Positions 26,401 to 34,566 of a stretch of DNA of 64,000 bases are shown here, piece by piece. Positions within the stretch are counted from its first letter, which is position 1, and each line of letters opens with the position of its first letter. Origin of the DNA: DASPSM01 sp036008465 (GTDB lineage Bacteria > Planctomycetota > Planctomycetia > Planctomycetales > Planctomycetaceae); the NCBI GenBank assembly GCA_036008465.1, contig DASYNP010000031.1:1-64000 (forward strand), in the 5' to 3' direction. The notes beneath the pieces were generated by a model. The model made no database searches and was not told the origin of the DNA. It was given only the letters and a program-made list of their open reading frames with translations. The position numbers and the translations under genes were made by a program.

Positions 26401-28188
26401 CTAACGCCCGAATTCACGATTCAGACAGGCCAGCGCCGCCGGTCCGCTGCCGCCGGCGACAACCGCACAAATCCGAATCTCGCTGGTATTGATGAGCTGG
26501 ACGTTGATTTCCGCGTCGGCAAGCGCCCGAAACATCTTTTCGCCGACACCCGTATGGGTCCGCAAGCCGATCCCGACAACCGACAGCTTCGCCATGTCCG
26601 GATCGAAGCTCAGGTCGGCCCCAGGCCAGGGTTCCATGACTTCGCGGACCAATAGCAGACATCGCTCGAGGTCAGGTCGCGGGACCGTGAACGAGAGGCT
26701 CGCGCGGCCGCTGTGGCTGACGTTCTGCACGATCATGTCGACCATGACGCCGCCTTCGGCGACCGCGGCAAAAATCTCGGCGGCAACTCCGGGAATGTCG
26801 CGCACATGGCGGACTGTCACGCGGGCCTGGTCCGTGTCGAGACAAACGTCGCTGACGACGATGTCCTCCATCGACGCCAATTGGGCCACGACTTCACGCT
26901 CGAGATCGGCGTTGGCGTGTCCGTCCCCTGTTGGTCGTGTGGAATGACTGAAGCCGACCGACGGCGCCGCGGCGTGCGCCTCGTGCAGATGGAAGCCAGC
27001 GTGCACAGCCTCGGCCGCCTTGTCGCATTGGTCGCGGCTCACGAGCGTCGAGATTTTGATCTCGCTTGTGGTGATCATGCCGATGTTGACACCAGCGTCG
27101 GCCAGCGATTGAAACATCTGGGCGGCCACGCCGGTATGAGTTCGCATTCCGAGGCCAACGACGGACAGCTTCGACACATTTGTGCCATGCTGTACCCGGC
27201 CTGCTCCAAGCTCATCGACGGCCTGCTGGGCCGCGGTCAACGTGTCGGCCAAATCATCTTGTGGCACAGTGAAGGAAACTTCGGCCAGTCCTGCCTGCCC
27301 AACGTCCTGCACGACCATGTCCATCGGAATTTTCAGACGGCCCATCTTGGTAAAGATCAGGCTCATCACACCGGGCCGATCGGGGATGTCGCACAGGCTG
27401 ACTCGCGATTCGTTGCGCAGCAGGGCCAATCCGGTCACGACGGGAACGTCCGCGCCATTCGGCGGCGCGATCAGGCTCCCGGCACTCTGCGAATAGGCCG
27501 GGCGGACACGTAGTGGCACACGATACTTTTTGGCGAACTCGATCGACCGAGAGTGCATCACCCCCGCGCCGAGGCTGGCCAGCTCGAGCATCTCATCGTA
27601 CGAAACGCGATCGATCTTCCGAGCAGACTTCAACAGACGCGGGTCGGTCGTGAAGACCCCTTCCACGTCGGTGTAGATTTCGCACTCGTCGGCCTGCAGG
27701 ACGGCGGCCAGCGCGGTGGCTGTCGTGTCGCTACCGCCGCGGCCGAGCGTGGTGATGTTGAAGTCGCCGTCGATTCCCTGAAATCCGGCCGCAACCACGA
27801 TTCTTCCGGCGTCGAGCTCACGGCGAATGCGCTTGGTGTCAATCTTTTGAATCCGGGCCTTGGTATGCGTGCAATCGGTGATGATGCCGATTTGCCCACC
27901 AGTCAAGCTGACGGCCGGCTCGCCGAGGTCTTGGATGGCCATTGCCACCAGCGCAACCGACTCCTGCTCGCCCGTCGCCAAAAGCATGTCCATTTCGCGG
28001 GGCGACGGCGTGCCGCTGACGCCGTTGGCCAGGTCGATCAGCTCGTCGGTTTTGTGCCCCCGCGCGCTGACCACCATCACGACCTGGTTTCCGGCGCGTT
28101 TCGTGGCGACGGCCCGGGCAGCAGCGGCCCGAATCTTTGCGGCATCCGCGACACTTGTGCCGCCAAATTTCTGAACGATCAGGGCCAC
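26401..28188 (-). CDS. lysC: aspartate kinase with duplicated ACT regulatory region
   Basis: The 595-residue protein has an N-terminal amino acid kinase domain (1-250) with VQKFGGTSVAD, GGQIGIITD, TTLGRGGSDTTATALAAVL and DVEGVFTTDPR. It phosphorylates aspartate, the first step to Lys, Thr, Met and diaminopimelate. Most monofunctional enzymes are 400-460 residues with one pair of ACT domains. Here a first pair (255-405) and a second pair (440-595) are joined by a His/Ala-rich linker. Both pairs contain KLSVVGxGxRTHTGV (340-354 and 534-548) followed by TSEI(K/R)I, showing internal duplication. Feedback control is therefore probably more complex than in the usual form. The symbol is by function; ask would do equally. 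Confidence 0.94.
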   Translation of the reverse strand: MALIVQKFGGTSVADAAKIRAAAARAVATKRAGNQVVMVVSARGHKTDELIDLANGVSGTPSPREMDMLLATGEQESVALVAMAIQDLGEPAVSLTGGQIGIITDCTHTKARIQKIDTKRIRRELDAGRIVVAAGFQGIDGDFNITTLGRGGSDTTATALAAVLQADECEIYTDVEGVFTTDPRLLKSARKIDRVSYDEMLELASLGAGVMHSRSIEFAKKYRVPLRVRPAYSQSAGSLIAPPNGADVPVVTGLALLRNESRVSLCDIPDRPGVMSLIFTKMGRLKIPMDMVVQDVGQAGLAEVSFTVPQDDLADTLTAAQQAVDELGAGRVQHGTNVSKLSVVGLGMRTHTGVAAQMFQSLADAGVNIGMITTSEIKISTLVSRDQCDKAAEAVHAGFHLHEAHAAAPSVGFSHSTRPTGDGHANADLEREVVAQLASMEDIVVSDVCLDTDQARVTVRHVRDIPGVAAEIFAAVAEGGVMVDMIVQNVSHSGRASLSFTVPRPDLERCLLLVREVMEPWPGADLSFDPDMAKLSVVGIGLRTHTGVGEKMFRALADAEINVQLINTSEIRICAVVAGGSGPAALACLNREFGR

Positions 28189-28331
28189 GGGTGTGAACTG
28201 GTGCCGCTACGGTGCGGCTCAAAGTCTCGCGGAATCGTCACTCGAAAACAGCAGTCGAAAGAATAACAGATGCGTCGCCCAACGGAAGGCCGCCGACAGT
28301 CGCACTCAATGGGCGAGCGGCCGGTGCGGGT

Positions 28332-28423
28332 ACCCGTGGCGAGCCACGGGTGCGGCCGGTTCTTATTGCCAGTGTTGCGGGGCAATCAAAGAACCGGCGG
28401 GCTCACACCCGCCGCTCGCCGGG
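28332..28423. repeat. cluster of REP-like palindromes
   Basis: Three hairpins follow one another. ACCCGTGGC-GA-GCCACGGGT (28332-28351) is a perfect 9-bp inverted repeat. A longer imperfect stem follows: GCCGGTTCTT and ATTGCC on the left pair with GGCAAT and AAGAACCGGC on the right (about 28355-28398). Then comes GGCGGG-CTCACA-CCCGCC (about 28397-28414). They lie between the aspartokinase start and the end of the upstream GATase-like gene. They may act as mRNA-end stabilisers or terminators for the latter. Confidence 0.6.
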
Positions 28424-28440
28424 CATTCCAGAAAATAGAG

Positions 28441-29196
28441 CTAGGCGGCCCGATTCATTTCGAGAACAGCGGGCGTCTTGCGGCAGGCGTCGACAAACTG
28501 CTCAAAGACTTGCATGTCGAGCGCCGAAGACGATTCGTTCTCGGGGTGCCACTGCACGCCCACGGCCCACCACTCTTCGTCCTCGGTCTCGTAGGCTTCG
28601 ATCACGCCGTCCGGTGAGGTCGCGCAGACGCGAAACGGCTCGGCCACCTGGTCGACGCACATGTGGTGCTGACTGTTGACGCGGATTTCGCCGGGGCCGT
28701 AGATGGCGTCCATCCTCGTGCCGGGAACGATTTCGATGATGTGCCGCAGCGTCGATTCGACTGGGTCGCGATGATGCAGCGGCTTTTGGAATTCTTCCGG
28801 AATATGCTGGTGCAGCGTGCCGCCGCACACGACGTTCAGCTCCTGCATCCCCAGGCCAATTGCCAGGACGGGCAGCCGCATGTCGTAAGCCAGCTTGCAG
28901 AGCCGTCGGTCAAAATCCTCGCGCCGGATCGGCATCGACCGCGTGGCAGGATGCCGCTCCAATCCCAAGCGAACGGGATCGAGGTCCAGCGGGCAGCCGC
29001 AGAGGACCAGGCCGTCCAGCATTTTGAGGAACTGCTTGAGGTCGCGATCCTCGGCTAAGGGGGGCAACAGCACGGGCAATCCGCCGGCTGCAGTCACAGA
29101 GTCGTAGTAGCCAGTGTTGTACCAGCTCAGGGGCACGACCTCTTTTTTCGCAGCCCGAAATTCGCCATTGATTCCAATCACGGGTTTGAACGACAT
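28441..29196 (-). CDS. class I glutamine amidotransferase-like (peptidase C26 family) protein lacking the nucleophile
   Basis: The 251-residue protein has the fold of gamma-glutamyl-GABA hydrolases (PuuD-like): GINGEFRAAKKEVVPLSWYNTGYYDSV, LDGLVLCGCPLDLDP, ELNVVCGGTLHQHIPEEF and the catalytic His-Glu in GVQWHPE (H217, E219). The nucleophile loop, usually LGICRGMQ, reads LAIGLGMQ here, so the Cys is Gly114 (codon GGC). The protein is probably not an active amidase of the usual kind. It may bind a ligand, or act with other chemistry. It is otherwise full length, with no frameshift. Confidence 0.85.
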   Translation of the reverse strand: MSFKPVIGINGEFRAAKKEVVPLSWYNTGYYDSVTAAGGLPVLLPPLAEDRDLKQFLKMLDGLVLCGCPLDLDPVRLGLERHPATRSMPIRREDFDRRLCKLAYDMRLPVLAIGLGMQELNVVCGGTLHQHIPEEFQKPLHHRDPVESTLRHIIEIVPGTRMDAIYGPGEIRVNSQHHMCVDQVAEPFRVCATSPDGVIEAYETEDEEWWAVGVQWHPENESSSALDMQVFEQFVDACRKTPAVLEMNRAA

Positions 29197-29654
29197 GCGA
29201 ATCCCTCCTTGGAAAGCGACATATCCTGCCTACGGGCGGGGCGACCGCACACACACCGTGTGGGTCAGAAGAATCGGGGGCGCTCCGAGCGTGAGCCGGG
29301 GGCCCGATCAGCGGGGAAGCACAACTGGTGCGTGCCTCATACACGCGTTGCGCTGGCGCGGGAATTCGTGTGCGGGAAAAAACTGCGGTGCCGAAAGCAA
29401 ATGGCTGCCGCTTGAGCACAACGAATCCCTTCGATTTATGAGCAGCGAATCGATCCATCGATTCACTTCGGAGAGACGAAAATTAGTCAGCGTCAAGCCG
29501 AATGTCAAATAAATCGCCGATTTTGTGGCCGCGACTTGGATTTCCACAATCTATTGTGCTTGAGGGTTTCCCTATGAGGCACGCGGCCACGATAAAAAGT
29601 GGCTCACGACGCGGAACCCGCGAGCGATTGCATTCCGTCTGTGACGAAAGGCGC
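29197..29654. other. 458-bp region without a recognisable gene
   Basis: This lies between the starts of the GATase-like gene and the end of the 304-residue orphan gene; both are on the minus strand. Open frames here lack family features. The middle part (about 29430-29580) is relatively AT-rich and may carry the GATase-like promoter. I see no RNA gene or repeat. Confidence 0.4.
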
Positions 29655-30569
29655 TTATTTCGTCCGGGGCTCTCCAGTCGGCGGATCGTTCGAGAACTCC
29701 CAGCGGATGCCTTCGCCCTTACCGTCACCCAAAAAGCGGATGAGCGATTGCTTCTGATTGCGATTGAGCGAGTTGATCGTGTCGTGCAGCCGCCGCTTCG
29801 AATCCTGATTCAATTGCGGGGCCAAGGGGTCGTCGATCCGCGGCACCCAGCCCTCTTCTTGAAAAGCAGCCAGGATCGCTTCCTGATTCGCAGCGGGAAC
29901 CTTGAATTCCTTGACGATCACCCGACCCACCCGCAACTGTTGTCGATCGGAATCCCAGATCGGCGTCAGCGCCGCAGGGTGACCGTTTGATTCGGCGGCC
30001 TGCCGCCTGCGGTTCAAGGCGATCGAATCGCGGGCATCGGTGGCGCGGCGGCGCGGCGCGGACCGCAGCAGGGCGTTGGCGTAGACGACCCCCCGGTCGG
30101 CAATTACAAAGCAGGTCCGCTTAGAAAGTGCGAGATTCGCATAGTTCTGAAAGACGCGGCGGTCGCTGTCGGAGGCGGTTACCTCGCGCGCGTGGCGGGC
30201 GAGACCCTTCGCCACGAGCCAGCGGCACTCGTTGGTGGTCAGACCTGCCCGACGAAGGACCGAAAGCTCGACCGCAAACTGCCACGCGTCGGCCCCCACG
30301 TCCTGCGCGCACGCGGCAGCGTCCGCCAGAAGCTGCAGAGCTTCCCGAATTCGGGGTGTGAACCGCGGCACCACAATGTCGGTCGCCTCGGGCACGGGTG
30401 CTGACGCGGCCCGAGTCTCGCCGATAGCCGCCAAAGAAACGGGCGCTGCAGCTTGAGTCGTGGTTGCGGAATAACTAACAGAATTCGGGGCCGGTGCTGC
30501 CGAAGTGTTCGGAGGCAGTTCAACCGTGCTGAGTGGCGGTGCGGTCGCCGCGGCCGTTGCGTGCTCCAT
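29655..30569 (-). CDS. hypothetical protein with conserved-looking C-terminal helical domain
   Basis: The 304-residue protein has no signal peptide. Residues 1-65 are Ala/Pro/Thr-rich and probably disordered. Residues 68-190 look helical, with FTPRIREALQLLADAAA, WQFAVELSVLRRAGLTTNECRWLVAKGLARH and VYANALLRSAPRR. The C-terminal 90 residues hold LRVGRVIVKEFKVPAANQEAILAAFQEEGW, then KRRLHDTINSLNRNQK and LIRFLGDGKGEGIRWEF. The pattern (HTH-like helices with a terminal short hairpin) resembles a winged-helix regulator, but no match is certain. It stands alone between two long non-coding stretches. Confidence 0.6.
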   Translation of the reverse strand: MEHATAAATAPPLSTVELPPNTSAAPAPNSVSYSATTTQAAAPVSLAAIGETRAASAPVPEATDIVVPRFTPRIREALQLLADAAACAQDVGADAWQFAVELSVLRRAGLTTNECRWLVAKGLARHAREVTASDSDRRVFQNYANLALSKRTCFVIADRGVVYANALLRSAPRRRATDARDSIALNRRRQAAESNGHPAALTPIWDSDRQQLRVGRVIVKEFKVPAANQEAILAAFQEEGWVPRIDDPLAPQLNQDSKRRLHDTINSLNRNQKQSLIRFLGDGKGEGIRWEFSNDPPTGEPRTK

Positions 30570-31393
30570 CGTTGTTCCTCCCGGTCTTGTTCCGTGTCGA
30601 AGTCATGCGGCCCGCATCCCGCGGAGCACCGACAACCGACAAAGAACCAGGGCATTCAATTACGACAGGAGGGAACGAGACGCCATTCTCTCGAGCACGT
30701 GGATGGAGCGAATCAGTTCGGCTGCCGCGCGGCGCGACAACACGTTTCCATCCAACAAGCCTGGACTTCCGTTTCCACTTTCCGAAGCGCTTAGCACGCA
30801 TGCCGCCGTTCGGGCGTTCAGTGTGAAGAGGCCTCGACCGTTGCGGCACCTCAGGTGCTAATTGAGCACTAAGCGCGACCCGCCGTCGATAAATTACCCC
30901 CAGATTACCAGTTAATCAACACTCAACTTTCGTAAATTGCGTCGACGTTAACGTTAAACGCTGGAAACCGATCGAAAGTGTCGAGCGTGCGGTAAATTCC
31001 GCGCCCGAACGAATCGCTCACTCTTTGGAGGCAGAGATCGCAATTGTTGGCAGCGTCATCGTCTCGCTGCCGTCAAAAGCTGGTTCTTCAGCGACCAGAC
31101 GATTCGCAACGATTGTGGTTCGAGTACCCTCCGCCCTCGAACACCTCCCCACAAGCCATTGACCGCCTGAATTTTCGCCGGGGCAAGGGAGGCGCAGCGA
31201 TTCAGCTTGTTCCGCCCGTAGCGGTTGCGCGGCTTGTGACAGTCAGCGAGTCGCCGACGGGCCGGTTGCTCCGAATGTCGCGGTTGTGTGGCAGCGCAAC
31301 CTGCGGGTCGCAGCGGTTGTAGTTGAATCGCTGAACCCCTCTCGCGGCGGCGTCGATGTTACAAGCACACGTCGCAAGATGGGAAAATCCGTT
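30570..31393. other. 824-bp region upstream of the polysaccharide export gene
   Basis: The longest stretch without a gene in the window. The middle (about 30860-30960) is AT-rich compared with its surroundings and contains a perfect 10-bp palindrome TTAACGTTAA (30948-30957), next to CGTCGACG. The first 300 bp may belong to the leader of the orphan gene on the minus strand. Open frames of up to 118 codons are present, but none resembles a known protein. A regulator site or small RNA may lie here. Confidence 0.45.
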
Positions 31394-33595
31394 ATGAATG
31401 CGCTAACTGATAACGGTAGAAGCGGACCAAGGATGATCCAGAACTTTCGTCTCGTTGTGTTCGGACTGCTGGCGACTGCGCCGCTGACCACCCAGGTCTG
31501 CCCGGCGCAAGTGCCAACCATGGTAATCCCTCAACGCCGGGCCCCGCAGGCGTTCGTCGTTCAGGAGGTCGCCCCGGCGCCGATCGTACCCGTTCGGTTC
31601 GTCGCCCCCACAGTGACGGGAATGCAGATGCCGGTCTCGGATGAGAACTTGCAGTCCTCGCTGCGAGGGGTCGTCCTAAAGAGCCTGCAATTGACCAAGG
31701 AAGGCGTGAACCTGGCGACAAAAGGAGCCACTTACTCGGCCCGTGGCAAGTTCCTGACCGCCTTGCAGCTGATCGCGGACGCGCTCGATGCCCGACACAA
31801 CACGCAATTTCACAGTCGCGCCTTGAGCGCGGGTGCAACCGCCCTCCGCGAGGCGGACGATTTCGGTCACGCCGACTCCAGTCCGTCCGGTGACTCAGAT
31901 CCTGCCTCTTTGGCGGTTTCCCATGTGACGCCGATCTTGAAGCAGAGCCGTCCGCTGACCATTACCCGATTGCAGGCTTTGCAGCTCTATTACTCGTACG
32001 CGACGACGCAGTTCGCGGCGGCTGTCGGGGGCATTCCCGAAGCGTCGAATGCGATTTATTACCTGGGCCGCCTGCAACCGTTTTTGGGGGGCAGTGTCGA
32101 TCGTAATGCCGTGCTCGGTGAGCCCAAGGCTCTCGCTCTCGAACAGGCCGCACTCTCGGTTGACCCGCGAAATTTCCGCGCGGCCAACGAGCTGGGCGTG
32201 ATTTTGGCGCGGTGCGGGCAGCTTGAGCCGGCCCGTAAGGCCCTGCTCTATAGCGCGTCGATCGAGCGGCATCCGGAGATTTTTCAAAACCTGGCTCACG
32301 TCTATCGCGAGTTGGGAGACCGCACCGACGCCCAGTCGATGCTGACATTGGCAGCCGAAGAGCGCCGTCTGGAGAGTGGACGCAGCCGATCTGGGGTGCC
32401 GCCACTGGTTTATCTCGTCGATCACAAGACTTTCGCCGGTGAGACTCCGATCGCGGGAAGCGACGGACAGTCTCCGCCACCCGCGCCCGCCGCAGACGGC
32501 GGCCCGGGAAAGCCCCGCGCGTCGACAAATTACGAGGCGGCTCCCCCATTCCCGCCTCAATATGCGTCGCCGCCGGCGGGAGCTGTTGGTCCGCAAGAAT
32601 TTCTGGAACCGCTCTCTTGGGAAGTTTTCGCACAGGGTGAGTACATCGGGCCGGCGCGGACGCAACACGTGCCCGAGTATTACCTTCGCGTGGATGACCA
32701 ATTGAGCTTCGTGTTTCGACTCAACGGCAAGCCGATGAGCACGCCTTACCGGCTCAACGTCGGCGACGTGATCCGCATTTCGTCTTTGACGATGCCGTCG
32801 CTGTCGGTCGACACGCCGATCCAGCCCGACGGTACGATCGTGCTGCCGCAGGTCGGTCCCGTTACGGCTGCCGGCAAGCCGATCGAGGCGCTGCGCAAAG
32901 AGCTGGATCAAATGTATGTCCGAGTGTTGAAGGAGAGGGAGCCTTCCATCTCGGTGATTCCCGTGTCGCTTAATAAAACGGTCGAGGAATTGCGGGCGTC
33001 CATTACCAACCGTACGCAAATTTCTGCCGGCCAGTCGTTCGCCGCCCGCGTCTCCCCCAACGGGACGGTGCAGCTGCCCGCCTTGGGCTCAGTCCCCGCG
33101 CAGGGACTGTCGTTAGCGGAGCTGCGTAACGAGGTCGAAGCCCGCTATGCCGATTTGGTCCCGGGATTCGAGGTCACGCCGGTGCTGGTCGAGCGCGCCC
33201 CGCGATCCGTCTACGTCCTGGGCGAAGTTGCGAAACCAGGCAAATTCGCACTCGATGCGCCAACCACCGTCATTCAAGCCATCGCGATGGCCGGAAGCTG
33301 GAATATCGGCGGCAATTTGCGGCAGGTGATCATCTTTCGCCGCGACGATTGTTGGCGGCTGATGGCGACGCGGGTCAACGTGCATCCCGCGCTCTACAAC
33401 TCCCGCAAACTCGAAGCCGACGACATTTGGTTGCGAGACTCGGACATCGTGATCGTGCCGAAATGCCCGCTGCAGGTCTTTGACGATTACGTGCAGTTGA
33501 TCTTCACGAAGGGTATTTACGGCGTGGTTCCCTTCCAGGGAGTGGCCTTCGACTTCATCCGAGACTTGTCGAGCACGGCAGCCATCATCCCCTAG
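31394..33595 (+). CDS. polysaccharide biosynthesis/export protein with SLBB domain
   Basis: The 733-residue protein (start taken at ATG 31394; 31433 is an alternative) has a signal peptide ending near QVCPAQ. About 350 residues of helical, TPR-like sequence follow, including ELGVILARCGQLEPARKALLYS and IFQNLAHVYRELGDRTDAQSML. A Pro-rich linker leads to Poly_export modules (YRLNVGDVIRISSLTMPSLSV and IQPDGTIVLPQVGPV, repeated as VSPNGTVQLPALGSV). An SLBB domain follows (VYVLGEVAKPGKFALDAPTTVIQAIAMAG is its hallmark region). It would be the Wza-like outer membrane exporter of a capsule or exopolysaccharide. No Wzc or glycosyltransferase gene is adjacent. A strong terminator follows. Confidence 0.85.
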   Translation: MNALTDNGRSGPRMIQNFRLVVFGLLATAPLTTQVCPAQVPTMVIPQRRAPQAFVVQEVAPAPIVPVRFVAPTVTGMQMPVSDENLQSSLRGVVLKSLQLTKEGVNLATKGATYSARGKFLTALQLIADALDARHNTQFHSRALSAGATALREADDFGHADSSPSGDSDPASLAVSHVTPILKQSRPLTITRLQALQLYYSYATTQFAAAVGGIPEASNAIYYLGRLQPFLGGSVDRNAVLGEPKALALEQAALSVDPRNFRAANELGVILARCGQLEPARKALLYSASIERHPEIFQNLAHVYRELGDRTDAQSMLTLAAEERRLESGRSRSGVPPLVYLVDHKTFAGETPIAGSDGQSPPPAPAADGGPGKPRASTNYEAAPPFPPQYASPPAGAVGPQEFLEPLSWEVFAQGEYIGPARTQHVPEYYLRVDDQLSFVFRLNGKPMSTPYRLNVGDVIRISSLTMPSLSVDTPIQPDGTIVLPQVGPVTAAGKPIEALRKELDQMYVRVLKEREPSISVIPVSLNKTVEELRASITNRTQISAGQSFAARVSPNGTVQLPALGSVPAQGLSLAELRNEVEARYADLVPGFEVTPVLVERAPRSVYVLGEVAKPGKFALDAPTTVIQAIAMAGSWNIGGNLRQVIIFRRDDCWRLMATRVNVHPALYNSRKLEADDIWLRDSDIVIVPKCPLQVFDDYVQLIFTKGIYGVVPFQGVAFDFIRDLSSTAAIIP

Positions 33596-33618
33596 TTGGC
33601 TGGCGCCAAAACTGCTTG

Positions 33619-33652
33619 AGCACGGGCGGCTTGACCGCCCGTGCTTTTTTTC
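33619..33652 (+). terminator. rho-independent terminator of the polysaccharide export gene
   Basis: A perfect 11-bp stem (AGCACGGGCGG/CCGCCCGTGCT) with a five-base loop CTTGA is followed by an unbroken run of seven T. It lies 24 nt past the stop codon and isolates the upstream gene from the imu cassette. Confidence 0.92.
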
Positions 33653-33694
33653 GAAGCGTCCCCAAAGGGCCCAAAAAAGGACTGATTTTCTGGC

Positions 33695-33722
33695 TTGACG
33701 GAATACGATACAAATGTATACA
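33695..33722 (+). promoter_or_regulatory. promoter and LexA-box-like operator of the imuA-imuB-dnaE2 cassette
   Basis: A -35-like TTGACG (33695-33700) and a -10-like TATACA (33717-33722) are 16 bp apart. Between and overlapping them is the perfect palindrome ATACA-AA-TGTAT (33708-33719). Cassettes of this type are SOS-regulated in other phyla, so a LexA operator is expected here. The palindrome overlaps the promoter as a repressor site would. A near-identical 23-bp block is found at 2175-2197. The implied transcription start, about 7 nt past the -10, falls at the ATG at 33730, so the message may be leaderless. Confidence 0.6.
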
Positions 33723-33729
33723 TGAAGGT

Positions 33730-34566
33730 ATGTCGGATTACTGCCCGCATCGATCTGCCGCCTCGAATCGCCCTGCTGCTTGCGCCACCGGGCGGGGGCT
33801 CACCCTAGAGCGATTAGCAAGCCAGTTGCAAAAACTGGAAAGGACTTCGCATCCGGTCCGCGATTCCAGCGGCACGGTCTCGAGCGGTTTGGAAATTCTG
33901 GATCGCCTCTTGCCGGACGCCGGCTTTCGCTCAGGCACGCTGATCGAATGGATAGCGGAAAAAGGTTCGGCCGATCAGCTCGCCTTGTTGGCGGCACGCT
34001 CGGCTCTGGGCGAAGACCGGGTGCTGATCGTAATCGACGATGAAGAGAGCCTTTATCCTCCGGCGGCGGCCGCCCTGGGAATCGACTTGCAACGCCTGAT
34101 CCTCGTGCGTCCCGGCAAAATGGCTCGGCGCGGAGCTGGAGCTGAGACGAAGAAACGTCCTGCCGCTGCCAGCGTGAAAACTGCCAGCGTGGAAACATTG
34201 TGGGCTCTCGAGCAGGCGCTGGCGTCGCGAGGAGTGGCGGTCACCTTCTGCCGCTTGGAAAAACTCTCTGCGCGAGTCTTCCGGCGTTTGCAGCTCTCGG
34301 TGGAACGCGGAGGAGGTCTCGGATTTTTGATTCGGCCACCCACCGCGCGAGGTGAGCCGTCCTGGAGCGACGTGCGATTCGGGGTCGAGGCGATGGGCGA
34401 GGGAGACTCATCGTCCGCACGGCGTTGGCGTGTCGAAGTCCTTCGTTGCCGACGAGGAGCAGCCGGCGAAAGGTTTGCCCTCTTGGAATACGACGATGCG
34501 ACGAATACTGTGCGTCCGATTGCTTCAGTGTCTCCAGCAGTCTCTCCCCGGCGAGCGCGGGCTTAG
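33730..34566 (+). CDS. imuA: ImuA-like translesion synthesis protein (RecA/SulA-like)
   Basis: The 278-residue protein starts at MSDYCPHR. The frame is open upstream to 33616, but that part overlaps the terminator of the previous gene. Features of the family are the LERLASQLQKLE start, SSGLEILDRLLPDAGFRSGTLIEWI, LVIDDEESLYPPAAAALGIDLQRLILVRP and LWALEQALASRGVAVTFCRLEKLSARVFRRLQLSVE. The Walker A loop is degenerate (AEKGSADQL), as is common in ImuA. ImuA and ImuB recruit DnaE2 to damaged DNA. Its last 71 bp overlap the start of imuB. Confidence 0.87.
   Translation: MSDYCPHRSAASNRPAACATGRGLTLERLASQLQKLERTSHPVRDSSGTVSSGLEILDRLLPDAGFRSGTLIEWIAEKGSADQLALLAARSALGEDRVLIVIDDEESLYPPAAAALGIDLQRLILVRPGKMARRGAGAETKKRPAAASVKTASVETLWALEQALASRGVAVTFCRLEKLSARVFRRLQLSVERGGGLGFLIRPPTARGEPSWSDVRFGVEAMGEGDSSSARRWRVEVLRCRRGAAGERFALLEYDDATNTVRPIASVSPAVSPRRARA

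Noticed and set aside
31044..31322. 92-codon frame starting with TTG upstream of the polysaccharide exporter
   Set aside because: Although GGAGG lies upstream, the peptide looks non-coding and has no domain.
33616..33729. Upstream extension of imuA to 33616
   Set aside because: It would run through the terminator of the previous gene and through the promoter/operator.
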